Positions 24,844 to 33,621 of a stretch of 64,000 nucleotides of DNA are shown here, in pieces. The notes beneath the pieces were generated by a model. The model was given only the letters and a program-made list of their open reading frames with translations. It was not told the DNA's origin and ran no database searches. This stretch comes from an uncultured Poribacteria bacterium. Its GTDB lineage: Bacteria; Poribacteria; WGA-4E; WGA-3G. Positions within the stretch are counted from its first letter, which is position 1, and each line of letters starts with the position of its first letter. The stretch is taken from the NCBI GenBank assembly GCA_958295855.1, contig OY282383.1:1716481-1780480 (forward strand). Direction: 5' to 3'. The position numbers were made by a program, and so were the translations under genes.

Positions 24844-24975
24844 CGTTGGATGGAGTGCTATCTGTACCGGTGTTGCGGGTATGTTATTTCACCTCAACAG
24901 CCACTTTTTCACGGATGCTTCAACCCATTGGAATGGCTGCTTGTTTTCACAAGTGCCATCGCTGTTGAGTGGTGG

Positions 24976-25728
24976 CTATCTTAGCCCTGCCTTTAGTTTT
25001 CCCCACGCTGTAGCGAGTTTGCCACGCGCTTGCACATCCTGCGGTGTCTCCATGACCTTTTGGATGTCGGCCTCGCTCAACGTTTTCTCATAGAGCCGCA
25101 CCTCGTCAATTGTGCCGGGGAAATAGTCAGTGGGACGGCCGAAGTCATCGCCGCCAATCCACAATTCTAAATTGGACGGTGCAATCGGGACATCGTTCGC
25201 TTCCTCGCCTTCCAGTTCACCGTTCACGTAAACCTTCATTGTTTTTCCATCGAACGTTCCTGCGAAGTGATACCATTCGCCCACCTTCCAATCGGTTGTT
25301 GTAGATTCCGCGAAGGTGTTGTCCGGTTTGACGAGAAAATCGATGCTGTCCTTGTTGCCGAAATCGAAAATGACAAAGATGGAGTCGTTCTTCACCATCA
25401 ATCGCCGGCTGTTAAGTGAATCGTTTGGACTGAACCACGCCATAAAAGTGATATTTTTCTCTATTGCGAAGGCGGCATCGTCTGCAACAATCACCGTGTC
25501 ATCCTCACCGTCAAATTCAAGTCCGGTGCCGAACTTTCCATCAACCCACTTGGGATTACCGTTAACCTCTCCGTCGTGTCCGTTGCCTGTGACATCTATC
25601 GCTTTTTTACCGTTCCCTTCGTCAAAAGGCCAGTAGGCAACGAGGCCATCTTCAGCAACATTGGCGAGACTGAGGCTAGTCATAATTAAGAGTGAACATA
25701 GCGACAATACAAAGGTAACTTTAGGCAT
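24976..25728 (-). CDS. Secreted LamG/concanavalin-A-like domain protein
   Basis: 250 residues with a signal peptide (to about residue 22, SLSLA). It contains one LamG/jellyroll domain: GLVAYWPFDEGNGKKAIDVTGNGHDGEV at the start, GTGLEFDGEDDTV, FMAWFSPND, WYHFAGTFDGKTMKVYVNG and the closing GTIDEVRLYEKTLSEADI. Such domains bind sugars or proteins outside the cell. The tail (LATAWGKLK) is short and basic with no anchor, so the protein is probably free or periplasmic. No enzyme domain is fused. Confidence 0.88.
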   Translation of the reverse strand: MPKVTFVLSLCSLLIMTSLSLANVAEDGLVAYWPFDEGNGKKAIDVTGNGHDGEVNGNPKWVDGKFGTGLEFDGEDDTVIVADDAAFAIEKNITFMAWFSPNDSLNSRRLMVKNDSIFVIFDFGNKDSIDFLVKPDNTFAESTTTDWKVGEWYHFAGTFDGKTMKVYVNGELEGEEANDVPIAPSNLELWIGGDDFGRPTDYFPGTIDEVRLYEKTLSEADIQKVMETPQDVQARGKLATAWGKLKAGLR

Positions 25729-25910
25729 TGTGATTTCTCCTATGCAAGATCAAAACTTGGATTTGTACCTTGGGATGTGCAAATATTATAACATATTTGT
25801 GGAAATGGGTGTAAAAAAAATTGTCTGAATCAGGATTCGCTGCCACACATTTCTCAGCCGAGGGTATCGTCATGCTATAAACATTTTAGGCCGCAAGAAA
25901 CAGTAGCACA

Positions 25911-26564
25911 TTAGACAGCACGCTCAATCGACCAGTGCCGCTCCGTACTCTGGATAACAACGGCACCGGGCATCTCCATCTGTGTCAACATCTCGTTGAC
26001 TTCGGAAAGTGTGAAGGCAGCGAGGAAGGAATCGTAGTACAACTTCTGTTGATAAGGGGTGTCCGATGCGGCATAACGGTCGACAAAGGCTTGCGCGGCG
26101 GCTGGGGTTTCAGGACGGATGAGGTCCCGGATAAGAATAACACCTTCAGAACGGACAACTCTGCCCATCTCTTGGAGGGCACGCATCGCATCATGGATAT
26201 GATGCACAATACTGTTGGAGATAAGTCCATCAAAGGTGTTGTCGGGATAGGGTAGCATTTTGGCATCAACGTGTTCAAGGGTTATCCGATCGGTGAGACA
26301 GGCATCTACGACGTGGCGTTTCGCGATTTTTAGCATCTCCTCGGACAGGTCGATGGCGGTGATGTAGATATCGGGACAGTGTTGTGCAAGCAAAATCGGA
26401 ATCTGTGCAGGACCGGTGCCGATATCGAGGAAATGTCCACGGTTCGCACCGAGTGCGATAACGCGTTCGACAAAGGCAGCATCAACTTCGCCGTGCTCCA
26501 TTGCATCATAAGCTTCGGCGGCTTCCTGCGTATCCATGACTTCTGGTTCTACAATTCGGTTCAT
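25911..26564 (-). CDS. Class I SAM-dependent methyltransferase
   Basis: 217 residues. SAM motif I is FLDIGTGPAQIPILLA (about 45-60), acidic loop ITAIDLSEEML, motif II-like HVDAKMLPYPDNTFDGLISNSIVHH, then a GRVVRSEGVILIRDL strand, as in UbiE/Methyltransf_11 enzymes. Substrate unknown. The start overlaps the end of the preceding gene by 59 nt, so the two are likely co-translated. An alternative start (MDTQEAAEAY) lies 27 nt downstream. Confidence 0.85.
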   Translation of the reverse strand: MNRIVEPEVMDTQEAAEAYDAMEHGEVDAAFVERVIALGANRGHFLDIGTGPAQIPILLAQHCPDIYITAIDLSEEMLKIAKRHVVDACLTDRITLEHVDAKMLPYPDNTFDGLISNSIVHHIHDAMRALQEMGRVVRSEGVILIRDLIRPETPAAAQAFVDRYAASDTPYQQKLYYDSFLAAFTLSEVNEMLTQMEMPGAVVIQSTERHWSIERAV

Positions 26565-27345
26565 TCTCTAATTTCCTGATGAGTTGAGCGACAGTTCGCG
26601 CGTTTTGACACACCTGTTCTGGTTGAAATTGGGTGTACATGCCGACTGCCATCGCGTCTGTCGGTTTGATATTTTTAAGAGCGAGTTGAAAGGCTTCACG
26701 CGGCGCGTTCCTGCCAGCAGCTAATACTTTTATCGCGATGATTGGCACCGGGATGGCCTTTATGGCAGTGAATGCTGCACACCGGTCGTCTGGCAGATAC
26801 AATTCTCTATGCCTTGTATGATTATACAACGCACAGACATAAAAGTCAACATCATATCCTTCAACGTAGCAGTGCTTGAGCACCTGGGGCTCATGCGTGC
26901 CGATGCCGACGGCGCAGCCAAGCTCACGGATGCATACAAGGATATCGCGAAGTGAATCGAGTCTGCCTTCCGCATAGAGTGTATCCGTTGTACCGCCGTG
27001 ATGGTAGATAGCAATCGGTTTATAGCGAGCAATAATCTGGAGGTAGTCGTCGAGGGCTGCGTATTCTGTCGCCTTTGGTGTCTGGGCAATCCACTGAATT
27101 GTACCGCCTGCGTTCCGATATTCGTTGAGGGTGCGCATGATATGCCTATCCGCGCGAGCAAGCACGGTGTTAATCCCGCTCTGCTCGGCTTGCGCGAGGT
27201 CTGCCATAATTTGATGCGTCGTATAGTAATCCTCCATAGTTTTGGATGCCGCCGGGGAACGGTGCGAAATACCACTATACGGATTGCCGCCGATAATGAG
27301 CCGCGTGACGCGATGCGATGCAATAGAAATTGTGGGTATTTTCAT
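26506..27345 (-). CDS. TIM-barrel-like protein of unknown function (aldo/keto-reductase-like start)
   Basis: 279 residues. The beginning (VTRLIIGGNPYSGISHRS) and later strands (QSGINTVLARADRH, PIAIYHHGGTTDTLY, CAVGIGTHEP, DVDFYVCALYN, IPVPIIAIKVLAAGR, DAMAVGMYTQF) look like the eight strands of a TIM barrel, and the GG-NPxxG start resembles aldo/keto reductases. The catalytic Tyr/Lys of that family is not clearly present. Overlaps the methyltransferase by 59 nt. Confidence 0.55.
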   Translation of the reverse strand: MKIPTISIASHRVTRLIIGGNPYSGISHRSPAASKTMEDYYTTHQIMADLAQAEQSGINTVLARADRHIMRTLNEYRNAGGTIQWIAQTPKATEYAALDDYLQIIARYKPIAIYHHGGTTDTLYAEGRLDSLRDILVCIRELGCAVGIGTHEPQVLKHCYVEGYDVDFYVCALYNHTRHRELYLPDDRCAAFTAIKAIPVPIIAIKVLAAGRNAPREAFQLALKNIKPTDAMAVGMYTQFQPEQVCQNARTVAQLIRKLENEPNCRTRSHGYAGSRRSL

Positions 27346-27417
27346 CTAATCTTCGGACTAGAAACCGCCTCCTTCAGGTGGGGGAGGAAAGTCCGCTCCT
27401 TGTCGTAAAAAATAAAT

Positions 27418-27446
27418 TTGACAAACGATGCTTTTTGTGGTATACT
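27418..27446 (+). promoter_or_regulatory. Promoter of the IS605-type tnpB
   Basis: TTGACA (27418-27423) and TATACT (27441-27446), 17 nt apart. Confidence 0.65.
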
Positions 27447-27669
27447 TAATGTATCGCGTTGGGAAGCATGTATAGCGTTACCTCTCGGTAACGTGCTTCC
27501 CTCCCACTATACAGGGGATAAAAGCGCGACACGCGGCAACCATGAAAAGAACTTTTAAATACCGTGCATATCCAAAGCCTGCACAAGAGGCCTGGCTTTT
27601 TTCGGAACTCAAGCATCAAAAAGAACTGCAAAACTACATGCTCCAGATGCGTTCCCAGATGTGGGAAGC

Positions 27670-27701
27670 GGTATTTAGCCCTGCAAAGCAGGGATAATAC
27701 C
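27670..27701 (+). repeat. GGTATT...AATACC palindromic element, copy 1 (inside tnpB)
   Basis: GGTATT, then CCCTGC-AAA-GCAGGG, then AATACC: nested inverted repeats of ~32 bp. It carries the in-frame TAA that ends the tnpB N-terminus. Confidence 0.7.
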
Positions 27702-28205
27702 TTTTAGGGAGTATATCCGTCTCGCTTTATGACCAGATTAACCATCTGGCACATTTGCGTCAAAACAACACGCATTACAGCGAGCACGCCCAGGATATGC
27801 AAGTCTCTACACTCAAACGTGTCAACGTAGCCTTCAAGCACTTCTTTCGTAGGTGCAAGGCAGGCACTGAAAAGAAAGGCCATCCACGCTACAAAAAAGT
27901 CGTTCGGTCGTTGACTTGGTGTCTGCGGAAGTCCAAAGGCGTTCGTCAAAACCCGATACAGAAAACGAACCAAAGACATAATCTGTTGAAAGTGCCTAAA
28001 CTCGGTAAAGTCGCCATTCGTCAACACCGTCCACTCATCGGAGACCCGAAAGAAGTCACGCTGAAAAAGACGGCTCGAGGCTGGTACGTTTTTATCGTAG
28101 TTGATGTGCCAGACACAATACCTTGTGTCCCTAAATCCGCTTGTGGTGTAGACGTAGGCACGAAGCACTTCCTCACCACCTCTGATGGTGAAACAATCTC
28201 GCAAT

Positions 28206-28236
28206 GGTATCAACCCCGCAAAGCGGGGCGAATACC
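28206..28236 (+). repeat. GGTAT...AATACC palindromic element, copy 2 (inside tnpB)
   Basis: GGTATC, then CCCCGC-AAA-GCGGGG, then AATACC. In frame and open, it encodes an extra loop between the RuvC strand and PRFYRTAERKL. Confidence 0.7.
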
Positions 28237-28908
28237 TTTGCCACGCTTTTACCGCACAGCAGAACGTAAGTTGAGCATGCACCAGCGTACTCTGTCTCGG
28301 AAGCAATACGGCAGTCACCGGTGGTATAAGGCGAAAAAAGCACTGGCTGTGCTGCATGACATCGTTGCTTGCCAACGTCTTGACTTTATTGCAAAGACAG
28401 CATACCGTCTTTTCCATCACAAGCAGGTTGATGCCGTGGTTGCGGAAGCCCTGAAGCCAAGCAACATGGTGAAGAACCGCCATCTTGCAAAGTCCATCGC
28501 CGATGCGTCTTGGGGTATGTTCTTCGAGTGGTGCGGCTGGGTAGCCAAACGTGATGGTAAACATTTCCATCAGGTGCCTGCCCACTATACCAGTCAAACA
28601 TGCTCGAATTGTTGCCAACGAAAGGTGCCTTCAATGAAGTTGTCTGAGCGTACGTTCCATTGTAAATCCTGTGGATTCAAACTTGACCGCGACCACAACG
28701 CGGCGTTAAACATTCTAAACAGGGCGGCTTGTGCCCTTCGTGGAGAGATATGGGATACCATTCTCTGTGAAACGAGAAACCCGTTGTTACAACAGGCTTG
28801 CTGGGGTTAGTCCCCACAAGCCCCCGACTTCAGTCGGGGGTACTTGACTATGTTATCTCGTCAAACCTAGTTCCCTGAGGTAAGCCCGGATATGTCGGAA
28901 GACTGAGT

Positions 28909-29334
28909 CTACTTCCAAGTAAAGCATCCCTGACTCCTTTTTGTGAGCGTTTTGTAAATTATACCGTTTGGACGTATATAAAATATAAGCTCGTACAGGG
29001 CGTCTGCTTGCACTACGCCGCGAAAACTGTTAGTTTGCCGTTGGCTAGAGATAATTTGGTGATGTTTACGCGGTAGAAATCCCGGCACGGGCGTTTGCCA
29101 GATGTAGATGTGCCAGCCTTTACCATCATCAGTGATTCCATGCGGTGTCCCCCATTTCTGAATAACCTTCGAAATGGCATCGCCTTTCCATGATTCCGGG
29201 GATTCCAGGGCTTGCTGTATTTTTTCCTCTGGCGATGGTTCGGGTGGATTCATCAAATACGTTGGTGCCGTACACCCGGCAGACAAGAGGCTTGCGATAA
29301 ACGCAAGATATAAAGTGAATGTGAATCTGTTCAT
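28909..29334 (-). CDS. Lipoprotein of unknown function
   Basis: 141 residues from ATG 29334, preceded by AGGAG at 8 nt; the open frame upstream to 29502 has no such site. The N-terminus MNRFTFTLYLAFIASLLSAGC has a canonical lipobox (LSAGC). The mature part is small and basic, with KWGTPHGITDDGKGWHIYIW and ELIFYIRPNGIIYKTL resembling the SmpA/BamE-like fold's short beta-hairpins, but this is only an impression. Confidence 0.65.
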   Translation of the reverse strand: MNRFTFTLYLAFIASLLSAGCTAPTYLMNPPEPSPEEKIQQALESPESWKGDAISKVIQKWGTPHGITDDGKGWHIYIWQTPVPGFLPRKHHQIISSQRQTNSFRGVVQADALYELIFYIRPNGIIYKTLTKRSQGCFTWK

Positions 29335-29938
29335 TTCAAAACTCCTATCGTATTTTGAGGGTGTTGCCCAATTCAGAAGAGCGAGGACTTGTAACCAATA
29401 CATTATCAGCAATTTCTGTGCCAATCTAAAATAAGGGACAGAATGGGAGATATTGGGGTTTAGGGAGTTTGGCGTGCATGCTGGCTGCACCAAGTGGGGC
29501 AAATTGAAAAAATAAATGCACAGATGTGTGCAGGTGAGAAGAGAAAGCGGTTATGGGAAAGCATCGGTGCTGTCCCATACGCTACGATAATAGAGAATCG
29601 ATGTGGAGCTCTAGCCTACCGAATCGCGAGCGGATTGCCGGGGGAGCCGGTCGCGCCTTTGAGGCGAAGCGGCGCGAAACTGAAAGCGAATTCGTAAACC
29701 TTCGCTGCCGCTAACTCCTCTGTGGTGATATACTCCCACCGCTAAAGCGTTGGGAAACCTCTTTTGGCGGTTTCCGTGCCCGCAGTGTGGGTGGTATTTT
29801 CCCCTGCTTTGCAGGGGTTAACACCTGTAGTGTGGTATCAACAAGGGTTGCTTGCAATTGCAAGTCTGACACCCTCTCCGCCACAATTCAGTAACCCCCC
29901 GGCAAGCGGGCGGTTTCCGTATAGCCCCCATAAACTCC
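29335..29938. other. ~600-nt intergenic region with a third copy of the tnpB palindrome
   Basis: No gene found on either strand. Contains copy 3 of the palindromic element (29793-29825: GGTATT, CCCCTGC-TTT-GCAGGGG, AACACC) and several GC-rich inverted repeats (near 29640-29690 and 29880-29925). It could include a decayed IS end; I cannot show it. Confidence 0.45.
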
Positions 29939-30913
29939 TCAATCAAAGGTAACACCCAATTTGACACTCCGTTCGGGATGATTGTCCATTTCCTCGTAGG
30001 CTTTGGCAGATTCAGCAAAGGGGACCACCGGGTCAACGATGTCCTCACACTGGAATCGTCCTTCGGAGAGCCACTTCCAGCAGGTATCGATGATGCGTCC
30101 GAAATTCCAGCGCGGATGGTCGCGATTCGGATCGCTGTTGGCGCGTGCAAAAATGAGGTTCGGAATGTTGAAATGCGCGACGGCACCGAGGTCAAGCCCG
30201 CCTTTGCACTCCTTTGCCCAACCTGCAACGACAACCGTGCCTTCAAATGCGACACTCCGTATCGCATCGTCAAGGGCATGGTAATTCGCACTCGTTTCAA
30301 TTGCAACATCAACACCTAGGCCGCCGGTGGCTTCGTGCAGCACCTCGCCGACATTGCATGCAGTCGGATCCAAGACGAGCTCTGCGCCTGTCTTCTCAGC
30401 GACAGCGCGTCGCCGCTCAATCGGATCGACACAAGCGACGAAATCGGCACCTGCTACCTTCGCGAACTGCTGCGTCACTAACCCGATTGCACCGAGCCCA
30501 AAGACAGCCACCCGGTCACCGGCGCGAACCTGTCCATCACGGATAGCGGACAGCGCAAAGTGCCCCGGGTCATAACAGACGGCCTCCTTCCACGTCATCC
30601 GATCGTTCATCTTCAGGAGTCCTTGTGCCCGCCATGTGTGTGTCTCCTTGAGATGTCCGTGCCCTGCGACGCGTTCGCCGATTTCAACGCCTTCAACGTC
30701 ATCCCCGATTTCAACGACTCTGCCGACGCACATATTTCCGAGCCCTTGTGGGAACCCCGCGCCTCGGAGGCCGTAATACATCGTCATCTCGGTGCCGCGC
30801 TTGGGCGCGCCGAATTCAACTTGGACACGGACACTGCCTTCTGGCACAGGTCCGTCTTCATATTCTCTTAAAACAGGTTGGCGTGGTGCAACTGCGATTA
30901 ATTCTTTTGGCAT
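29939..30913 (-). CDS. Zinc-type medium-chain alcohol dehydrogenase-like oxidoreductase
   Basis: 324 residues of the MDR superfamily. N-terminal GroES-like part with GNMCVGRVVEIGDDVEGVEIGERVAGHGHL, then the Rossmann domain VAVFGLGAIGLVTQQFAKVAGADFVACVD with GxGxxG-type AxGLGAIG and an acidic residue at the end of strand 2 (VD), which suggests NAD preference. The structural-zinc Cys cluster is missing, and few catalytic zinc ligands remain, as in the smaller sorbitol/threonine-dehydrogenase-like subgroup. Substrate unknown; neighbours suggest sugar or sugar-acid metabolism. Confidence 0.83.
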   Translation of the reverse strand: MPKELIAVAPRQPVLREYEDGPVPEGSVRVQVEFGAPKRGTEMTMYYGLRGAGFPQGLGNMCVGRVVEIGDDVEGVEIGERVAGHGHLKETHTWRAQGLLKMNDRMTWKEAVCYDPGHFALSAIRDGQVRAGDRVAVFGLGAIGLVTQQFAKVAGADFVACVDPIERRRAVAEKTGAELVLDPTACNVGEVLHEATGGLGVDVAIETSANYHALDDAIRSVAFEGTVVVAGWAKECKGGLDLGAVAHFNIPNLIFARANSDPNRDHPRWNFGRIIDTCWKWLSEGRFQCEDIVDPVVPFAESAKAYEEMDNHPERSVKLGVTFD

Positions 30914-30975
30914 GTTTGTCTCCTTTTAGAATAATAGGAAGGCAGGCGGAGAGGGGTAGATAGGGCAGGAAACGC

Positions 30976-33510
30976 CTAATGCGGGATACCCAATTGATGC
31001 ATTCGCCGGTGAATCGCCTCCCGTGCTTGCTGGAATGGGCGAGAGAGAAATTCCAAATGATCATCCTCGCCATGGTGATGCGTCACGGTGCCGGGTTCAT
31101 GGTGACGCGCTGTATGTTGAATATAAGACAACCCACCCTCAATCAAGGTCAGCATATAGTTGGCGGTTTCCGGGTCGAACATCCACCACTCGCCGCCGAC
31201 AGCAATATAGACTGGGGAGGTGTGGGCGATGATGCCCCGTCTCCATCCATCATGGTGTGGGACAGCTTGTGCATAACCGGGACCGCCACACCGAGCAGCA
31301 ATCCATGAATGCTTGTCCACCTTCACCTTGGCTTTCAGGCGCAGCTGGCGTGCTCCTTCTTTTTCCTCTGTGGAGGCAACGACGCGCCCCGCCTGAACAA
31401 TCTGCAAGGTATGGATGGGAAAGATGGAATCCGCGGAGGCTTCAACCTCAACGGTACCACCATTGCCGGGTAAGCTAATAGTACTACCAATCGGTTGGCC
31501 GTTGACAGAGAGCCGAATCATTGCACCTCCGCTGAGGAACGTGTTGCCGGCGCGCATGTATTTGCACCAGTTATCGTAATTAAATTCCGCATCGTCGGGT
31601 ATGTGAACGTAGGTTCGGTAAATGCCGACAGGGACATCGCTACTCATCTTATCCGTTCCACCGACAAGCGGCAGTTTATAGCCGCAATTGAGATAGCGGT
31701 AGTATTCAATGTGGCCATACATGGCGTTGGTGAGGTATTCAACCGCATCAACGCGCCCCGTTGCGATGAGCGTCGCCGGTTCACAGTTCGGGTTCGGAAT
31801 ATGCGGTAAGACGACGGTGCCGCCCTGTGCATGACACGCATCTGCCCAGTGCGAAAGCGTTACCTCCATATTCCCGCCCAGTTCAGCCTCGCCGGGGCCA
31901 TCAGAACACCACGGTGCAACCTGCTCCTTTAAACCCAGCAGTGTGAGATGGCCGAGAACATGTTGGCGATTCTCCTGCGTCGCATAGACAATGCTGCGTC
32001 CGTCGGCAGATACCGTTGGCCTGCCAATGAACTCCTCTGTATTCGTGAACAGATGCCCCCATTGCGAAAGGAGCAGGTTGACAACACCGAGGTCTTCGCC
32101 TTGTGCTTCGGTATGCGCACCTTGCGTGGAGAGGAAATGGACGTGCGTGTCACCGCTGAAATAGCGTTCGGCGTTCATATTGCACCACCGCTTTAACCGC
32201 AGCGTCAACTCGCGTTGCCCCGGTTTTATGTTGACGGTAGTCCGCAAAGGGGTATATTCAAACCCGCGGGCGACATCAACGATAACGTCACCGCGGGGCA
32301 ACCACCCTTGACAGGTGCCATCAATGTAGGCATAGCTGATCTGCCCCAACCGCACATCACCACCCACATCTATGTGCCACGTGCCTATATTGGAATTGAC
32401 GTGGGCGTGGTGCCCATGCGGCGCATACGGCACACCGTGCGGAGAACGGAAGTGGATGCGGCACGGCACCGGTTTGTTCGTATTGTCGTCAATCACAGTC
32501 GTATGCACCCAGTTTCTGCCGGTGTCAATAAGCTGCACCTTGACGCGTTCGTTGGGCTGAACGGTGCCCTGTTCTTCAACCGCGCCCCAGTTCACTGCTC
32601 CCAACGTTTCTCCCTGATTCCTGATTTCAACGGTTGCGGATGGCGTAGCGGACACCTCAACATAAGCGGGACTGCTTTTGTTGTTTTGGGATTCGCCCCA
32701 CCCTTTGAAGTTGTCGTCGATGAAGGCCTCTGGCTCGTTCTCGGGCAACGGATAAGGATATGTTGCCGAGCCACGGTCAACATTGACTTCCATATCAAAG
32801 GGTTTATCAGCATCATCAGATTGAGGGAGCGTGATTTTGAGTTCACGGCGGGGCCGACGCGGTATCGGACTTTCGTCAAGGTAACCCAGCGTGATTGCCG
32901 CAACAATAAAACGTCGTTCCTGCGGTTGAATTTCTATCGACGCGATTTCAACGTCCGGCCTCGGATTTTTCCACACCCACAGGTAGTAGTCGCGCGGAGT
33001 CCCTTGGGTTGCCTCGGTTTGGCGGTTGCCTGCAGAGCCCCATGCCCCTTGGTGGCGCGGCAATAAGCCTTCCTGCCGGTCGGGTATAGCGAGGAATGTC
33101 TGTTGCCCCCACCCTTGCGGCACGCTGCCGATCTCGAAACGTTCGCGAATTGGCACACTGACCGTTTCACCATCGGTGTAACGGAAAACATAATTGGCAA
33201 TTAGCCTACCAATCGGTTCGCCTTCCGGAATGCGTGACTCAAGCAGGCGATGTACGATGATAACCCGTCTCGGACTCGCATTGACAGGCACCCCGATAGC
33301 ATCGGTATTCACACCTTCGCCAAAACCCAAGAAACACTTGCCACCTTCAGCGATGTCGAAAGGGAGTCCGTGGAACGTTTGTTCGCCAACGTTCGGCGTT
33401 GCCTGTGTGCCGATGATGTCTGTGCCGACATTGCACAGAGCAGAAAGCGAAAGAGGAATGTAAGAGCGCCCGGTCAAATCTCTGACCGAAGCGGGGTGGT
33501 TGTCTTGCAT
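30976..33510 (-). CDS. CehA/McbA-like PHP metallohydrolase
   Basis: 844 residues from ATG 33510 (GAGG upstream); the longer open frame to 33579 runs into a dispersed repeat. The N-terminal ~480 residues are beta-rich, probably Ig- or carbohydrate-binding-like, with a CarboxypepD-like segment. The catalytic part starts at YFSGDTHVHFLSTQG (HxH metal site), then VVLPHIPNPNCEP and KLPLVGGTDKMSSD, the pattern of CehA/McbA enzymes of the PHP superfamily. Relatives hydrolyse esters, carbamates or phosphoesters, but many are uncharacterised. No signal peptide is visible. It sits between the MDR oxidoreductase and a Gfo/Idh/MocA gene, all on the minus strand. Confidence 0.8.
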   Translation of the reverse strand: MQDNHPASVRDLTGRSYIPLSLSALCNVGTDIIGTQATPNVGEQTFHGLPFDIAEGGKCFLGFGEGVNTDAIGVPVNASPRRVIIVHRLLESRIPEGEPIGRLIANYVFRYTDGETVSVPIRERFEIGSVPQGWGQQTFLAIPDRQEGLLPRHQGAWGSAGNRQTEATQGTPRDYYLWVWKNPRPDVEIASIEIQPQERRFIVAAITLGYLDESPIPRRPRRELKITLPQSDDADKPFDMEVNVDRGSATYPYPLPENEPEAFIDDNFKGWGESQNNKSSPAYVEVSATPSATVEIRNQGETLGAVNWGAVEEQGTVQPNERVKVQLIDTGRNWVHTTVIDDNTNKPVPCRIHFRSPHGVPYAPHGHHAHVNSNIGTWHIDVGGDVRLGQISYAYIDGTCQGWLPRGDVIVDVARGFEYTPLRTTVNIKPGQRELTLRLKRWCNMNAERYFSGDTHVHFLSTQGAHTEAQGEDLGVVNLLLSQWGHLFTNTEEFIGRPTVSADGRSIVYATQENRQHVLGHLTLLGLKEQVAPWCSDGPGEAELGGNMEVTLSHWADACHAQGGTVVLPHIPNPNCEPATLIATGRVDAVEYLTNAMYGHIEYYRYLNCGYKLPLVGGTDKMSSDVPVGIYRTYVHIPDDAEFNYDNWCKYMRAGNTFLSGGAMIRLSVNGQPIGSTISLPGNGGTVEVEASADSIFPIHTLQIVQAGRVVASTEEKEGARQLRLKAKVKVDKHSWIAARCGGPGYAQAVPHHDGWRRGIIAHTSPVYIAVGGEWWMFDPETANYMLTLIEGGLSYIQHTARHHEPGTVTHHHGEDDHLEFLSRPFQQAREAIHRRMHQLGIPH

Positions 33511-33522
33511 GATATACCTCAA

Positions 33523-33560
33523 TTTTTGTCTGAATCGCGGATGACACAGATGACGCGGAT
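33523..33560 (+). repeat. TGTCTGAATCGCGGAT-family dispersed repeat
   Basis: Copy followed by ACACAGATGACGCGGATT, the usual continuation of this intergenic repeat family. Confidence 0.55.
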
Positions 33561-33621
33561 TTTTACAGCACCTACACAAATTCCATCATTTCCAGTATTT
33601 ATGGGAGAAGTTCTAGAAGCG

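Larger units (their letters stand above)
27542..28810 (+). pseudogene. tnpB: TnpB (IS605 OrfB) RNA-guided nuclease gene, interrupted by a palindromic insert
   Basis: ATG 27542 opens MKRTFKYRAYPKPAQEAWLF, the classical TnpB start, and runs to TAA 27695-27697, which lies inside a palindromic insert (27670-27701). The same frame continues to 28810 with full TnpB sequence. RuvC residues are intact: D in GVDVGTKHFLTTSDG, E in VVAEALKPSNM, D in FKLDRDHNAAL; so is the zinc ribbon CSNCC...CKSCGF. A second palindrome (28206-28236) adds about 12 codons (WYQPRKAGRIPL) without breaking the frame. Without the first insert the protein would be ~410 residues. A shorter protein from ATG 27755 lacks the N-terminal domain and is unlikely to work. 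Confidence 0.8.
27355..28855 (+). mobile_element. IS605/IS1341-type element carrying only tnpB
   Basis: Left-end hairpin CCGCCTCC...GGGGGAGG (27365-27387), own promoter, tnpB, and a right-end hairpin CCCCCGACT-TC-AGTCGGGGG (28821-28840). No tnpA (Y1 transposase) is present, so movement would need one supplied from elsewhere. The 3' end of tnpB and the hairpin are where TnpB guide (omega) RNAs normally lie. Exact ends are not determined. Confidence 0.7.

Noticed and set aside
24635..25093. 152-residue plus-strand open frame
   Set aside because: It crosses the LamG gene terminator and the gene end on the opposite strand, has no start signals, and has no protein-like pattern.
27695..27697. TAA in tnpB as programmed readthrough
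   Set aside because: It lies inside an inserted palindromic repeat that other copies show to be mobile, so disruption is the simpler explanation.
27704..28618. 304-residue minus-strand open frame
   Set aside because: It is antisense to tnpB, whose RuvC and zinc-ribbon motifs are unmistakable.
29640..29935. A decayed tnpB 3' end or omega RNA in the 29.3-29.9 kb gap
   Set aside because: Only the short palindrome is shared with the tnpB element; no TnpB motif or matching hairpin end could be read.
32215..33066. 283-residue plus-strand open frame
   Set aside because: It is the shadow of the CehA/McbA-like gene on the other strand, which has clear catalytic motifs.
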